DNA from: a virus
IMG/VR virus record: IMGVR_UViG_3300028844_004824
Location: 1-45,551 of that record
DNA length: 45,551 nt
Strand: one strand, 5' to 3'
Made by a program: the position numbers and the translations under genes. Below, one piece after another: positions 31,806 to 39,729 of this stretch (its first letter is position 1; each line of letters opens with the position of its first letter). The notes under the pieces were generated by a model. The model was not told the DNA's origin, ran no database searches, and worked only from the letters and a program-made list of their open reading frames with translations.

Positions 31806-33123
31806 TGCTGCAGCTGTAATAAACGATGAAACTATTATTGGTGCATCTCAGGAAGAGCGTTTTACTAGAAAAAAATACGATAATAGCTTTCCTATTAATA
31901 CTATAAATTGGTTACAGAATAGTAGCAATGATTTTGATCATGCAGTATTTTATGAAGAACAATATTACAATCAATTTAAATCAGATATAAAAAAACTTAC
32001 TAAAGCTAAACCTATATTAGTAGACCATCATGAAGCTCATGCTATGAGTTCTATACTCACTACTAAGTGGGATGAGTGTGCTGTTATGGTAATTGATACA
32101 GTTGGAGGTAAGTATTCTACATCACTTGGTGTTTTTCAGAATGGTAAATTTACTTGGCTTAAACGTTTTAGATATCCTAATTCTTTAGGATTATTTTATT
32201 CTGCTGCTACTAAATTATTAGGATTTAAACCTTTATCTGATGAATGTCAAGTAATGGCTGCAGCAGCTTATGGCAAACCAAAATGGCGACAGTTAATTAG
32301 GGATAAGATTTTACACTGGGATTATAAAGCTGACTATACAGTTCTACAAGATCTTGAAAGAGGTATTGGAGCTGGAACTCTAGATTGGGACATAGCAGCC
32401 TCTGTTCAAGATGTATTTGAAACAATATCTGCTAATTTAGCTAGTTGGTTACAGCAAGAAACTGGCATGACAAATCTAGCTTACGCGGGTGGTTGTGCTT
32501 TGAACTGTGTAGCAAATACTAATTTAACACTATGGTCTGGATTTGATGAGATAGCTATTCAACCAGCAGCTGGTGATGCTGGTTGTGCTTTAGGAGCAGC
32601 AGCTATAATTTCTAGACCTATTACTTTTACTCCTTATCTAGGAATTTCTTCTACAAGAAATTTATATGCAGACCATTATGCTAGTTTAATTTTAGATAAT
32701 CAAATAGTTCCTATTATCGAAGGTAGAGCAGAATTTGGTCCTAGAGCTTTAGGTAATCGTAGTTTATTATGTTTACCAAATGATAAGAACATAGAAAAAC
32801 TAAATAAAATAAAAGGTAGAGAAACTGACTCTTGGAGACCTTATGCACCTGTTATACGGGAAGAAGATGCAGATAATTATTTTTACTTAACAAAAAATTG
32901 TCCTTATATGTTATTTACTGGTACTATAAAGAATGGAGAATTTAAAACTCATAATAATACAGCAAGAGTACAAGTAGTTTCACAAACTTCAAATATTTTT
33001 TTATGGAGAATTTTAACATTAACAAGTAAGTGGGGATTTCCATTATTAATTAATACAAGTTTAAATGCTAAAGGAAAACCTATTGTTAATACATTAGAAG
33101 ACCTTAGAGAGCTTGATTTATGA
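31768..33123 (+). CDS. NodU/CmcH-type carbamoyltransferase
   Basis: 451 residues from ATG at 31768 (AAAGG seven bases upstream). ILGISSYHHDSAAAVI and ASQEERFTRKK open the kae1-like domain. VDHHEAHAMSS is the metal-binding His motif. GGCALNCVANTNL and PAAGDAGCALGAAA follow, and AEFGPRALGNRSLL begins the C-terminal carbamoyltransferase domain with its ATP-binding Arg. It transfers a carbamoyl group from carbamoyl phosphate to a sugar hydroxyl. Known relatives number 550-600 residues; this is shorter in the C-terminal region but keeps all motifs. It belongs to a glycan-decorating set with the sulfotransferase and SGNH proteins. Confidence 0.93.
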   Translation: MNILGISSYHHDSAAAVINDETIIGASQEERFTRKKYDNSFPINTINWLQNSSNDFDHAVFYEEQYYNQFKSDIKKLTKAKPILVDHHEAHAMSSILTTKWDECAVMVIDTVGGKYSTSLGVFQNGKFTWLKRFRYPNSLGLFYSAATKLLGFKPLSDECQVMAAAAYGKPKWRQLIRDKILHWDYKADYTVLQDLERGIGAGTLDWDIAASVQDVFETISANLASWLQQETGMTNLAYAGGCALNCVANTNLTLWSGFDEIAIQPAAGDAGCALGAAAIISRPITFTPYLGISSTRNLYADHYASLILDNQIVPIIEGRAEFGPRALGNRSLLCLPNDKNIEKLNKIKGRETDSWRPYAPVIREEDADNYFYLTKNCPYMLFTGTIKNGEFKTHNNTARVQVVSQTSNIFLWRILTLTSKWGFPLLINTSLNAKGKPIVNTLEDLRELDL

Positions 33124-33169
33124 TTTTACTTACTTATTTATAAAGATATTAAAGAATTGGAATATAATT

Positions 33170-33850
33170 TTGACTAACTGGACTACAATAAAAAAGTTTA
33201 CATATACTACAGAAGTAGACACAGATACTCTTCCAACTGGTAGAACATATCATACTCCTGATGGATCATACCCAAGTATTACTACTATACTTGGTAAAAC
33301 TTCTGACCAAACTTGGTTATTAAAATGGAAAGAACGAGTAGGAGAAGAAGAAGCTGCTAGAGTTTCTAAAGAAGCTACTGATAGAGGAACTTTAGTGCAT
33401 GAGTATGCTGAAAATTATTTTAACGGTGAGGACATATGGGACAGATTAAGAGAAGAAAAACTAGATGTTAGACAGATGTCTAGAGATCTTATTAGAGCTA
33501 CTGAACAAGGTGTTGAAGAAATTTGGGGACAAGAACAAGTTCTATGGTCTAATAAATATAAATATGCTGGTAGGACTGATATGGTAGGTATTTGGCGTGG
33601 GAAACCTACTATTATTGATTTTAAAACTTCTAAAAAGAAGAAAAATAATAAACAGATTACAGACTACTATATACAAGGATGCGCTTATGCAGTAGCTCAT
33701 AATGAGATGTATGGTACTGGAATTAAGGATATTGCTATTGTTATGACAATTGACGGTAAAGATCCTATAATATTTGAACAGAGTGCTGTTCCTTTTTTAC
33801 CTTTATTAAAAAATAGAAGGCTATCTTTTGATAAACTTAGTGAGATATAA
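33170..33850 (+). CDS. PD-(D/E)XK nuclease, RecB/Cas4-like
   Basis: 226 residues from TTG at 33170, with GGAA about eight bases upstream; a farther in-frame start at 33113 adds a poor hydrophobic leader. YAGRTDMVGIWRGKPTIIDFKTSKKKK is the signature D...(i)iDfKt core: D of AGRTD, D of IIDFKT and the Lys. DYYIQGCAYAVAH is the following QxxxY motif. RGTLVHEYAENYF gives the upstream His/Glu helix. Such exonuclease-like proteins are common in T4-like marine phages and act in recombination or host DNA degradation. Confidence 0.88.
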   Translation: MTNWTTIKKFTYTTEVDTDTLPTGRTYHTPDGSYPSITTILGKTSDQTWLLKWKERVGEEEAARVSKEATDRGTLVHEYAENYFNGEDIWDRLREEKLDVRQMSRDLIRATEQGVEEIWGQEQVLWSNKYKYAGRTDMVGIWRGKPTIIDFKTSKKKKNNKQITDYYIQGCAYAVAHNEMYGTGIKDIAIVMTIDGKDPIIFEQSAVPFLPLLKNRRLSFDKLSEI

Positions 33851-33853
33851 AAT

Positions 33854-34009
33854 ATGTTTAAATGGTTACAAGAAAAATATGATGACTGGAAATTTGAAAA
33901 AGAGTTTCAAGCAAAGAAAAAAGAATTAATGAAGTCTGATCCTTTTATATATTATATGCCAGAAAATGAGGTACAAATTGAAGACTCGAAGAATAAGAAA
34001 ACATCTTAA
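33854..34009 (+). CDS. Small hypothetical charged protein
   Basis: 51 residues from ATG at 33854, three bases after the nuclease stop. The N-terminus FKWLQEKYDDWKFEKEFQ is amphipathic and aromatic, then SDPFIYYMPE. It resembles small proteins seen downstream of nuclease genes in T4-like marine phages. It overlaps the next gene by 44 bases. Function unknown. Confidence 0.55.
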   Translation: MFKWLQEKYDDWKFEKEFQAKKKELMKSDPFIYYMPENEVQIEDSKNKKTS

Positions 34010-34184
34010 GCAATTTTTTGATGATAAGCAATTGACAATAAAAGAAAAGCAATTTATACTCGGCTGTATAAATGCGCAAAAAAAATTTCCACAACTAACT
34101 TCTAGACAATGGAGTATTATATGTGAGATAGAAGAGAGATATAAAAATGGCGAGCTACGAGAGAACACCATCGGGGAAAATTAA
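33966..34184 (+). CDS. Small hypothetical basic protein
   Basis: 72 residues, highly basic, with a helical pattern KEKQFILGCINAQKKFPQLTSRQWSIICEIEERY typical of short phage proteins of unknown function. The overlap with both neighbours (44 and 38 bases) fits compact phage gene packing. No domain recognised. Confidence 0.5.
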   Translation: MRYKLKTRRIRKHLKQFFDDKQLTIKEKQFILGCINAQKKFPQLTSRQWSIICEIEERYKNGELRENTIGEN

Positions 34185-34488
34185 ATATAGAGATATTACT
34201 TTTGATGGATTTAATAAGCCTAGACGTTCTAATAGAGAAGGTAAAAAAGGTATGGTATTAGCAAAAGATGGTGATAAGATTAAACTTATTCATTTTGGTG
34301 ATGCTAATATGGGACATAATTATTCTCCTGAAGCGCGCGCCAGTTTTAAAGCTAGACATGGTAAAAATATTAAAAAAGGTAAAATGTCTGCTGCATACTG
34401 GTCAAATAAAGTATACTGGTCTGGACCTAGTGGTTCTAAAAAATCTCCGCCATCCTCACAGAAGCATGTAAAAGGAATAAAAAGATAA
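34147..34488 (+). CDS. Conserved marine T4-like phage protein
   Basis: 113 residues, basic. FGDANMGHNYSPEARASFKARHGK with MSAAYWSNKVYW matches a pattern I recognise from cyanophage and pelagiphage small proteins (s..aR..F.aRH.......aryWS....W). No known activity; a virion or DNA-binding role is possible. AAAATGG start follows the preceding frame without a strong ribosome-binding site. Confidence 0.6.
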   Translation: MASYERTPSGKIKYRDITFDGFNKPRRSNREGKKGMVLAKDGDKIKLIHFGDANMGHNYSPEARASFKARHGKNIKKGKMSAAYWSNKVYWSGPSGSKKSPPSSQKHVKGIKR

Positions 34489-34500
34489 TAAGGAGAATAA

Positions 34501-35433
34501 ATGGAATTTAATTTTAAAAAAACTCATCTACAAGCTATACTACATAGAGAAGATTCTACTGATTGGTGGCAAGCTATGATGGAGATGTTTCCAAAATATG
34601 ATATTACTACCCCTAGTCGTGTTGCTGGTTTTGTAGCACAAACTGCTCATGAAAGTATGAACTATAAAGTTCTCACTGAGAATTTAAACTACTCTGCCAA
34701 AGCTCTTGATGCAATATTCGGAAAATATTTTAAACGAGCAGGAGTAGATGCTCAGAAGTATCATAGACAACCTGAAAAAATAGCTAATCGTGTATATGCA
34801 GATAGAATGAAGAATGGTGATTATAGATCAGGTGATGGCTGGCGTTTTAGAGGTGGTGGTATTCTACAACTTACTGGCAGACATAACTACACAGAATTTG
34901 GCAAATCTATTGGAATGACTGCTGAAGAAGCTACTACATATGTGAGAACAAAACAAGGTGCCATTGAATCAGCATGTTGGTTCTGGAAAACTAATAATAT
35001 TAATAAATATTGTGATGCTAATGATATTGTAGGTATGACAAAACGTATTAATGGAGGAACTATTGGTCTAGCTGATAGAAAAAAACATTATGCTCATGCA
35101 ATGGAAATTTTAGGTGGTAATTATAATTTTCAAGAAGATGACGATGATGTTAAATATAAACTTTTACGAAGAGGTAGTAAAGGAGCTGCTGTCAAAAAAT
35201 TACAAGAAGCTCTTGGAGTTTCTGCTGATGGCGATTTTGGTCCTGGAACTGAGGCTGCTGTAAAAGCTTGGCAGCGAGAAAATGATTGTACTCCTGATGG
35301 CATAGCTGGGCCTCAAACTTTAGGTAAAATATTTAAACCAGAGTCTAAATCTATTCCTAAGACTCCGCCCAAACCGGCACCTAAAAAAACAACTTTAAAA
35401 CCTTCATATAGTAAAATCAGTACTAAGAAGTAA
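34501..35433 (+). CDS. Endolysin: GH19 chitinase/lysozyme domain plus peptidoglycan-binding domain
   Basis: 310 residues, AAGGAGAATAA upstream. GH19 part: FVAQTAHESMNYKVLTENLNYSA carries the catalytic Glu (E51) with a second Glu at 60. GDGWRFRGGGILQLTGRHNYTEFG and RINGGTIGLADRKKHY are standard GH19 lines. From about residue 219, LLRRGSKGAAVKKLQEALG, DGDFGPGTEAAVKAWQ and DGIAGPQTLGKIF form a PG_binding_1 repeat. A Pro/Lys-rich tail follows. It degrades the host wall from inside after holin action. No signal peptide. Confidence 0.94.
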   Translation: MEFNFKKTHLQAILHREDSTDWWQAMMEMFPKYDITTPSRVAGFVAQTAHESMNYKVLTENLNYSAKALDAIFGKYFKRAGVDAQKYHRQPEKIANRVYADRMKNGDYRSGDGWRFRGGGILQLTGRHNYTEFGKSIGMTAEEATTYVRTKQGAIESACWFWKTNNINKYCDANDIVGMTKRINGGTIGLADRKKHYAHAMEILGGNYNFQEDDDDVKYKLLRRGSKGAAVKKLQEALGVSADGDFGPGTEAAVKAWQRENDCTPDGIAGPQTLGKIFKPESKSIPKTPPKPAPKKTTLKPSYSKISTKK

Positions 35434-35434
35434 T

Positions 35435-35812
35435 ATGATGGGTGCAAAACTTAGTATTTCACTTTTAGGCATTATAGCTATTATAGGAGTTGCTTTTGCT
35501 TGGTATTTTAATAATACTCAGGCTAAAATGGCCATACTTATTGAAAATGCTGCTACACTTGAAAGTGTTACTAAATCACAAAAAGTAGCTATTGAGAATC
35601 TTGAGGCAGATGTTAAAAAGCAAGCGGCACTGTCTCAAGAGTTAAATTTACAATTGCAACAATCAGAATCAAATAACAAAAAAATAGCAACGATGTTAGC
35701 TGAAACAGATATAGTTAAAAATTCGTTGCTAGATCCTAAAGCAGTGGAGCAACGAATTAATGAAGAAATTAATATATATTTTAACAGTCTTCAGTCTCTT
35801 ACTACTGATTAG
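35435..35812 (+). CDS. Inner-membrane spanin (Rz-like)
   Basis: 125 residues. One N-terminal transmembrane helix (LLGIIAIIGVAFAWYF) is followed by a long coiled-coil region (IENLEADVKKQAALSQELNLQLQ). This is the i-spanin layout, with the periplasmic rod facing the outer membrane. Placement straight after the endolysin and a downstream lipoprotein gene starting inside its 3' end support the call. It has little sequence similarity to lambda Rz, as is usual. Confidence 0.82.
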   Translation: MMGAKLSISLLGIIAIIGVAFAWYFNNTQAKMAILIENAATLESVTKSQKVAIENLEADVKKQAALSQELNLQLQQSESNNKKIATMLAETDIVKNSLLDPKAVEQRINEEINIYFNSLQSLTTD

Positions 35813-36113
35813 TGGTTGTTCTCTTTTACAACCACAAAAAATTATTTCAGAACCAGTTGTAGTAAAATCTACAATAGCTATTGTCCCAAGACCAAGATCT
35901 ATTAATTTATACAATGCTGATATAGTTGTTATAACCGAAAATAATTTAGAAGAGGTAATTGAAGAAGTAAAAGCTAATAACGGTAATTTTGTCATATACG
36001 GATTAACTCCTCAATCATTTGAAAACCTTGCTAATAGTTTTGAAGATATAAAAAGATATGTAGAGCAAGCTAACGATGTTATGCTCTATTACGAAAAGGC
36101 CGTTACTGAATAA
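35760..36113 (+). CDS. Outer-membrane spanin lipoprotein (Rz1-like)
   Basis: 117 residues. A basic start, hydrophobic core and lipobox LLISGC with Cys20 give a lipoprotein signal. Downstream is a short proline-containing stretch (VPRPRS). It begins within the i-spanin gene in another frame, overlapping by 53 bases. With the i-spanin it would fuse inner and outer membranes at lysis. The C-terminus is longer than lambda Rz1 and has an alpha/beta look. Confidence 0.83.
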   Translation: MKKLIYILTVFSLLLLISGCSLLQPQKIISEPVVVKSTIAIVPRPRSINLYNADIVVITENNLEEVIEEVKANNGNFVIYGLTPQSFENLANSFEDIKRYVEQANDVMLYYEKAVTE

Positions 36114-36137
36114 GTTTCCTGCCCCCAGGAGAATAAG

Positions 36138-36620
36138 ATGATAGACCCATTAACAGCAATTGCTGCGGCTAGTGCTGCTTATAAAGGACTGACCAAAATT
36201 GTGCAGGCTGGTCAAGAATTGGAGAATTGTACCGAATCACTAGGAAAATGGTTCGGAGCTCTCAATGATATTAATCGAGCAGAGCAACAAAGAAAAAATC
36301 CCCCATTACATGCAAAGCTCATGGGCTCTGGCTCTATAGAAGAAGAAGCATTTGCTATTCTTACTCATAAAAAGAAAATGAAAGAGCAAGAAAAAGAAAT
36401 TATGTTTATGTTGAACATGAGATTCGGTCCTAACACTTGGGAGGAAATGTTAGAATTAAGAAGATCTATAAAAAAACAACGTGAGGAAACTATCTATGCT
36501 GCCGAAGAGTTTAAACATGCTATAATAAATGGTGTAATTATGGTAGCATTATCATTTGGTATTTTAGCTGGTATTTTTACAGGTGTTTGGTTAATCGGTT
36601 GGGCAGAAGGGTGGTGGTAA
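36138..36620 (+). CDS. Phage membrane protein with C-terminal helix
   Basis: 160 residues. CCAGGAGAATAAG is a strong ribosome-binding site. A soluble helical domain with heptad-like charge (KKKMKEQEKEIMFML...RRSIKKQREETIYAAEEF) is followed by one transmembrane helix (GVIMVALSFGILAGIFTGVWLIG). It looks like a protein seen downstream of lysis genes in marine T4-like phages. Function unknown, lysis or membrane role inferred from position. Confidence 0.65.
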   Translation: MIDPLTAIAAASAAYKGLTKIVQAGQELENCTESLGKWFGALNDINRAEQQRKNPPLHAKLMGSGSIEEEAFAILTHKKKMKEQEKEIMFMLNMRFGPNTWEEMLELRRSIKKQREETIYAAEEFKHAIINGVIMVALSFGILAGIFTGVWLIGWAEGWW

Positions 36621-36626
36621 CATTCA

Positions 36627-36980
36627 ATGTTTGGTAAAGGTAGAGAAATAAAATCCAAGGCAGAATCTACTTCAAAAAAAGTATTACCAGTAATTTTTGA
36701 GGCAATAAAAAATTGCAATGCAAAAGGTGCAAAATTTGAAGAACATCGCATAGAACCTCCATTACGCAAAAATTCAAAAACATCACCATGTTGGGAGTTT
36801 TATGTTTTTTATGAGATTGAGAGTGGATTTAAATATAAGGAAATGTTGGAGGCAGAATTATTAACTGCAACCAGAAAATATCAATCTAAAAATAAAGTTC
36901 CTGATAATATCACAGATTTGGTACCATCAGTTTTAGGTGATAAAGGTATAAGAATTTCATATGGAGTATTAGATAGATGA
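36627..36980 (+). CDS. Hypothetical basic protein
   Basis: 117 residues, soluble, basic. VLPVIFEAIKNCNAKGAKFEE and WEFYVFYEIESGFKYKEMLEAEL suggest an alpha/beta fold. No recognised motif. Seven bases separate it from the preceding membrane protein. Part of the downstream lysis-region operon by spacing. Confidence 0.55.
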   Translation: MFGKGREIKSKAESTSKKVLPVIFEAIKNCNAKGAKFEEHRIEPPLRKNSKTSPCWEFYVFYEIESGFKYKEMLEAELLTATRKYQSKNKVPDNITDLVPSVLGDKGIRISYGVLDR

Positions 36981-37002
36981 TAAAAATAAAGTGGTATAAT
37001 TA

Positions 37003-37314
37003 ATGTGGTTTTTTCTGATAAGTTCTATAGCTGGATCTATTATAGGATCAGCCACAGATTCTTGGTTTAGAGATACTAAACTAGGTATTTGGTTTTATAA
37101 TAAAATAGATAGTTTATATACTTGGGCCTCTAAAAGGTATGGTATAAAACTTCTAACAGATGAGAAAAAAAGAATGGCTAAGTTTCCGGAGTTATCTAAA
37201 AGACTTAAAACTTTAGAACTTAGACTACAAGAAGCAGAAAATAAAATTAATATGAAAGATGCTGTTGTAGATAATACTATAGATTACGGCAGTTTTGGAG
37301 ATGATAATGACTAA
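37003..37314 (+). CDS. Small membrane-associated coiled-coil protein
   Basis: 103 residues. A short hydrophobic N-terminus (WFFLISSIAGSIIGS) could insert or act as a membrane anchor. The C-terminal half is coiled coil (LSKRLKTLELRLQEAENKI). It overlaps the EF-hand gene by 8 bases. Position after the spanins suggests a role at lysis or in the membrane. No family recognised. Confidence 0.55.
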   Translation: MWFFLISSIAGSIIGSATDSWFRDTKLGIWFYNKIDSLYTWASKRYGIKLLTDEKKRMAKFPELSKRLKTLELRLQEAENKINMKDAVVDNTIDYGSFGDDND

Positions 37315-37651
37315 AAAATTACAACCTGGGTCCAGGTTTGCTCAGTATGACGTCGATGGAGACGGTACAGTAACGGATGAAGAAATGGCAAGAGCTAAAG
37401 AAGTAGCAGAGTTTGAACATAATATAGCAAAGTTTGAGAATGAAGATAAAAAAGAAGATCAGATTCGTAACATGGCATGGTTTGCTCTTTGGGGAATGCT
37501 TTTATATCCTGTAGGTATTGTGGGAGCATCTTTGCTTACTCTTGATACTGCTGCTAATTTACTTAGTGATATTGCTCCAACTTATTTTGTAGCAATCTCT
37601 GCACTAGTAGCTGCATTTTTTGGTGCTCAAGCATATACTAAAGGTAAGTAA
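37307..37651 (+). CDS. EF-hand membrane protein, possible holin-like
   Basis: 114 residues from ATG at 37307 (GGAG five to six bases upstream; 37295 is an alternative). Residues 15-26, DVDGDGTVTDEE, form a complete EF-hand loop with Asp at 15, 17 and 19, Gly20 and Glu26. After a charged linker two hydrophobic stretches (MAWFALWGMLLYPVGIVGASLL and APTYFVAISALVAAFFGA) are likely transmembrane helices. Two-helix topology near an endolysin suggests a holin, with Ca2+ sensing as an open question. Confidence 0.65.
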   Translation: MTKKLQPGSRFAQYDVDGDGTVTDEEMARAKEVAEFEHNIAKFENEDKKEDQIRNMAWFALWGMLLYPVGIVGASLLTLDTAANLLSDIAPTYFVAISALVAAFFGAQAYTKGK

Positions 37652-37656
37652 CATGT

Positions 37657-38001
37657 ATGCCAGTATATTATGTTGTTATACCTGTATCAAAATTAAAGGT
37701 TAATATACTGAAAAGACGTATAAATAAAGAGTATTTAGCTGATTTTAGTGAACGAGTTTATAAGTCAGGTATTAAGTATCCTATTATTTTGAGAGATAAA
37801 GGCACTGAGATTGAGTGTCTACTAGGTAATACTAGGATACAAATAGCTATAATGTTAAAACTACCTACCATAGCCTGTTTACTAATTACTACTAAATATT
37901 ATAAAGATCTTAAACGAGTTGAATCATTTGAAGATTTTATGTGTCAGGCTAACTTAACTAAGCATGATGCACTACAGGGTGTAATCAAACCTACATTGTA
38001 A
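37657..38001 (+). CDS. ParB/Srx-like nuclease-domain protein
   Basis: 114 residues. PVSKLKVNILKRRINKEYLADFSERVYKSGIKYPIILRD, then CLLGNTRIQIAIMLKLPTIACLL, follows the ParB N-terminal domain (ip...l......r..........Li.Si...G...Pi.v...g.....i..G.rR..A.....). The CTP/nucleotide-binding GxxR motif appears as GNTR. In phages such single-domain proteins may be nucleases or regulators. Fold call moderate. Confidence 0.65.
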   Translation: MPVYYVVIPVSKLKVNILKRRINKEYLADFSERVYKSGIKYPIILRDKGTEIECLLGNTRIQIAIMLKLPTIACLLITTKYYKDLKRVESFEDFMCQANLTKHDALQGVIKPTL

Positions 38002-38021
38002 TTGCAACTTCCTTATTTTTT

Positions 38022-39128
38022 ATGTATAGTAGTAGAAACTATGGAGATTATATGGAATATTACAATCAAACACAAGACGACTGGCGTATTGCTCAGTGCT
38101 GTCAATTTCACGATAAAGCATTAGTAAAACGATACAATTTAGGAACTACTACTAAAACTTACGCTTTGAAGGAAGGTGGTAAAGAACGTGTGCAAACTAA
38201 AGCCATATCAAACTGTAAAAAACTACTTGATATTATCTCTACATACTTTCCGACACAACCTAAGAATCTGCGGGCATTCCGTATATCTTCCGAGCTTCTG
38301 CCTTGCTATACTTTGGATTTCACTGCGCCATGGTATGATGAGATTCGTGACGAGATTAAAGAAATTTTGGCGGAAACTGGACGAGCAGCAAGAAAGCACT
38401 CTATACGTCTTAGTGTTCACCCTGCTCAGTATACTGTGCTCGCTAGTAATAAAGCTGATGTAGTAAAAAAATCTATTGAAGATCTAGAGTATCATGCTCT
38501 ATACGGACAGTATATGGGTATCCCTGCTGCAGAGTTCTCTATGAATATACACTTACAAGGTTTATACGGAGGAAAACACGAAGATGGTATTTCCAGGTTT
38601 GCGACTAACTTCCCCTACTTATCTGAATACGCCCAAGGATGTCTCTCAGTCGAGAACGAAGATAAGCCCAACGGCTATGACATCAAACACACACTTGAGC
38701 TTGCGCAGAGAATCCCTATACGATGCACTCTCGACACGCATCACTACGCCTGTCACAGAATGGTCGAAACAGAACGAGTCAAATTTAACGGTAAGTATGT
38801 CAACAGAAAAATTAGAGACGTTGAGCACATCACCCATACTAACGAATATTTTAGGGAAGCCGTTAAAAGTTGGAGAGGTTTACGCCCACTATTCCACGTG
38901 TCTCAGTCGTTCCCACCAGAAGATCAATCTCATTGGATGAAACCTAATGCTCATGTAGGTGAGTTTTGGGATGAAGAACTTATGGCTGCTCATGTTCCTA
39001 TGCTACAGTACGCAGACTTTGATATTGAGGCAAAACATAAAGAGATAGCTGTTCAAAGATTTTATAAATTTATACAACAGGAAGAAGAATTTGCAGGAGA
39101 AAAAGTACAATCAAAACGACTGGTGTAG
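38022..39128 (+). CDS. uvdE: UV-damage endonuclease UvdE/UvsE
   Basis: 368 residues, a TIM-barrel enzyme that nicks DNA 5' to pyrimidine dimers and other lesions. FRISSELLPCYTL, IRLSVHPAQYTVLASNKADVVKKSIEDLEYHA and LSVENEDKPNG are the standard UvdE metal-binding strands; HHYACH supplies further His ligands, and HVSQS with DFDIEAKHKEIAV closes the family pattern. An alternative start is MEYYNQTQDDW at 38052. The segment around 38580-38930 has more C-rich codons than the rest. The phage would use it to repair sunlight damage, fitting surface waters. Confidence 0.92.
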   Translation: MYSSRNYGDYMEYYNQTQDDWRIAQCCQFHDKALVKRYNLGTTTKTYALKEGGKERVQTKAISNCKKLLDIISTYFPTQPKNLRAFRISSELLPCYTLDFTAPWYDEIRDEIKEILAETGRAARKHSIRLSVHPAQYTVLASNKADVVKKSIEDLEYHALYGQYMGIPAAEFSMNIHLQGLYGGKHEDGISRFATNFPYLSEYAQGCLSVENEDKPNGYDIKHTLELAQRIPIRCTLDTHHYACHRMVETERVKFNGKYVNRKIRDVEHITHTNEYFREAVKSWRGLRPLFHVSQSFPPEDQSHWMKPNAHVGEFWDEELMAAHVPMLQYADFDIEAKHKEIAVQRFYKFIQQEEEFAGEKVQSKRLV

Positions 39129-39225
39129 GCAAAATAGTAAAGGTGAATGGGTTGTTAACTGGGACTTATTAACTGTTGCTATGATAGAAAGTTTAAATAA
39201 ACAAATAAAAAATAAGGATAGCTAG
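39091..39225 (+). CDS. Small overlapping hypothetical peptide
   Basis: 44 residues from TTG at 39091 (AGGAAGAAGAA upstream), overlapping the uvdE end by 38 bases and ending at the GTG of purS. The peptide DWCRQNSKGEWVVNWDLLTVAMIESL looks like real coding sequence, but the start is weak. Function unknown. Confidence 0.4.
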   Translation: MQEKKYNQNDWCRQNSKGEWVVNWDLLTVAMIESLNKQIKNKDS

Positions 39226-39467
39226 TGGTAAAATATAAAGCTATGATATGTATTAATCGCGGCATTCTAGATAATGCTGGTCAGACAGTAACTTATGCGT
39301 TGCAATCATTGGGCTGGCCTGAAGTGCAAGATGTAAGGATAGATAAGGTGATTGAATTTAACTTATCAGAACGTGACTGGGATAAAGCAGAAGCAATTGC
39401 AAAATCTCAAACAAATGAAGTAATGGAATATTATACTTTAGAAGAGGTATATGATATTGAAACCTAA
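39225..39467 (+). CDS. purS: PurS subunit of phosphoribosylformylglycinamidine synthase
   Basis: 80 residues from GTG at 39225. MICINRGILDNAGQTVTYALQSLGWPEVQDVRIDKVIEF is the PurS core, followed by YTLEEVYDIE in place of the usual ...V.e.Y.ie. PurS joins PurL and PurQ in the fourth step of purine synthesis. A phage copy, known in marine T4-like phages, probably boosts host purine synthesis. The stop of the preceding peptide overlaps this start. Confidence 0.92.
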   Translation: MVKYKAMICINRGILDNAGQTVTYALQSLGWPEVQDVRIDKVIEFNLSERDWDKAEAIAKSQTNEVMEYYTLEEVYDIET

Positions 39468-39687
39468 TATTAATAATTGGAAACTAGATCTAGATGATAT
39501 TCATTGGATTGAGAATGCTTTAAATTATCGTTTAAAAAGACTCACACTTCGTAAAACACAAGTTAAAAAACAATCAAGTATTGTTGAGATAGATAAAGAA
39601 GTAAAACATATTACTGATTTACAAGGTAAAATGTTTAACCAGAAACAGTGGTATCGACCAAAAGATAAAGTTTATATAAGTGGATAA
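39451..39687 (+). CDS. Hypothetical basic helical protein
   Basis: 78 residues, overlapping purS by 17 bases in another frame. LDLDDIHWIENALNYRLKRLTLRKTQVKKQSS looks like one long helix or hairpin. Basic, soluble, no motif recognised. It is last in the rightward unit before the convergent terminator. Confidence 0.5.
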   Translation: MILKPNINNWKLDLDDIHWIENALNYRLKRLTLRKTQVKKQSSIVEIDKEVKHITDLQGKMFNQKQWYRPKDKVYISG

Positions 39688-39718
39688 AAATAGCGGAGGA
39701 TTCACACCCCCCCCGCTA
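39684..39718 (-). terminator. Intrinsic terminator of the PiT-like gene
   Basis: On the minus strand a stem TAGCGG-G-GG / CC-T-CCGCTA (G-U allowed) is followed by TTTTTA. It lies 12 bases after the stop of the permease. On the plus strand the stem is weaker and has no T-tract. Confidence 0.7.
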
Positions 39719-39729
39719 CCATTAACTAC

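Noticed and set aside
33554-33566. TATAAATA inside the nuclease gene (similar matches at about 37719, and reversed at 3655 and 12920)
   Set aside because: These lie within coding sequence without a gene start at late-promoter distance, as expected by chance in such AT-rich DNA.
38584-38940. 118-codon frame on the plus strand inside uvdE
   Set aside because: The uvdE frame here carries its metal-binding residues; the alternate frame has no start signal or recognisable domain.
39707-39714. Run of eight C
   Set aside because: It is part of the terminator stem of the permease gene; no separate meaning seen, although indel variation would be possible.
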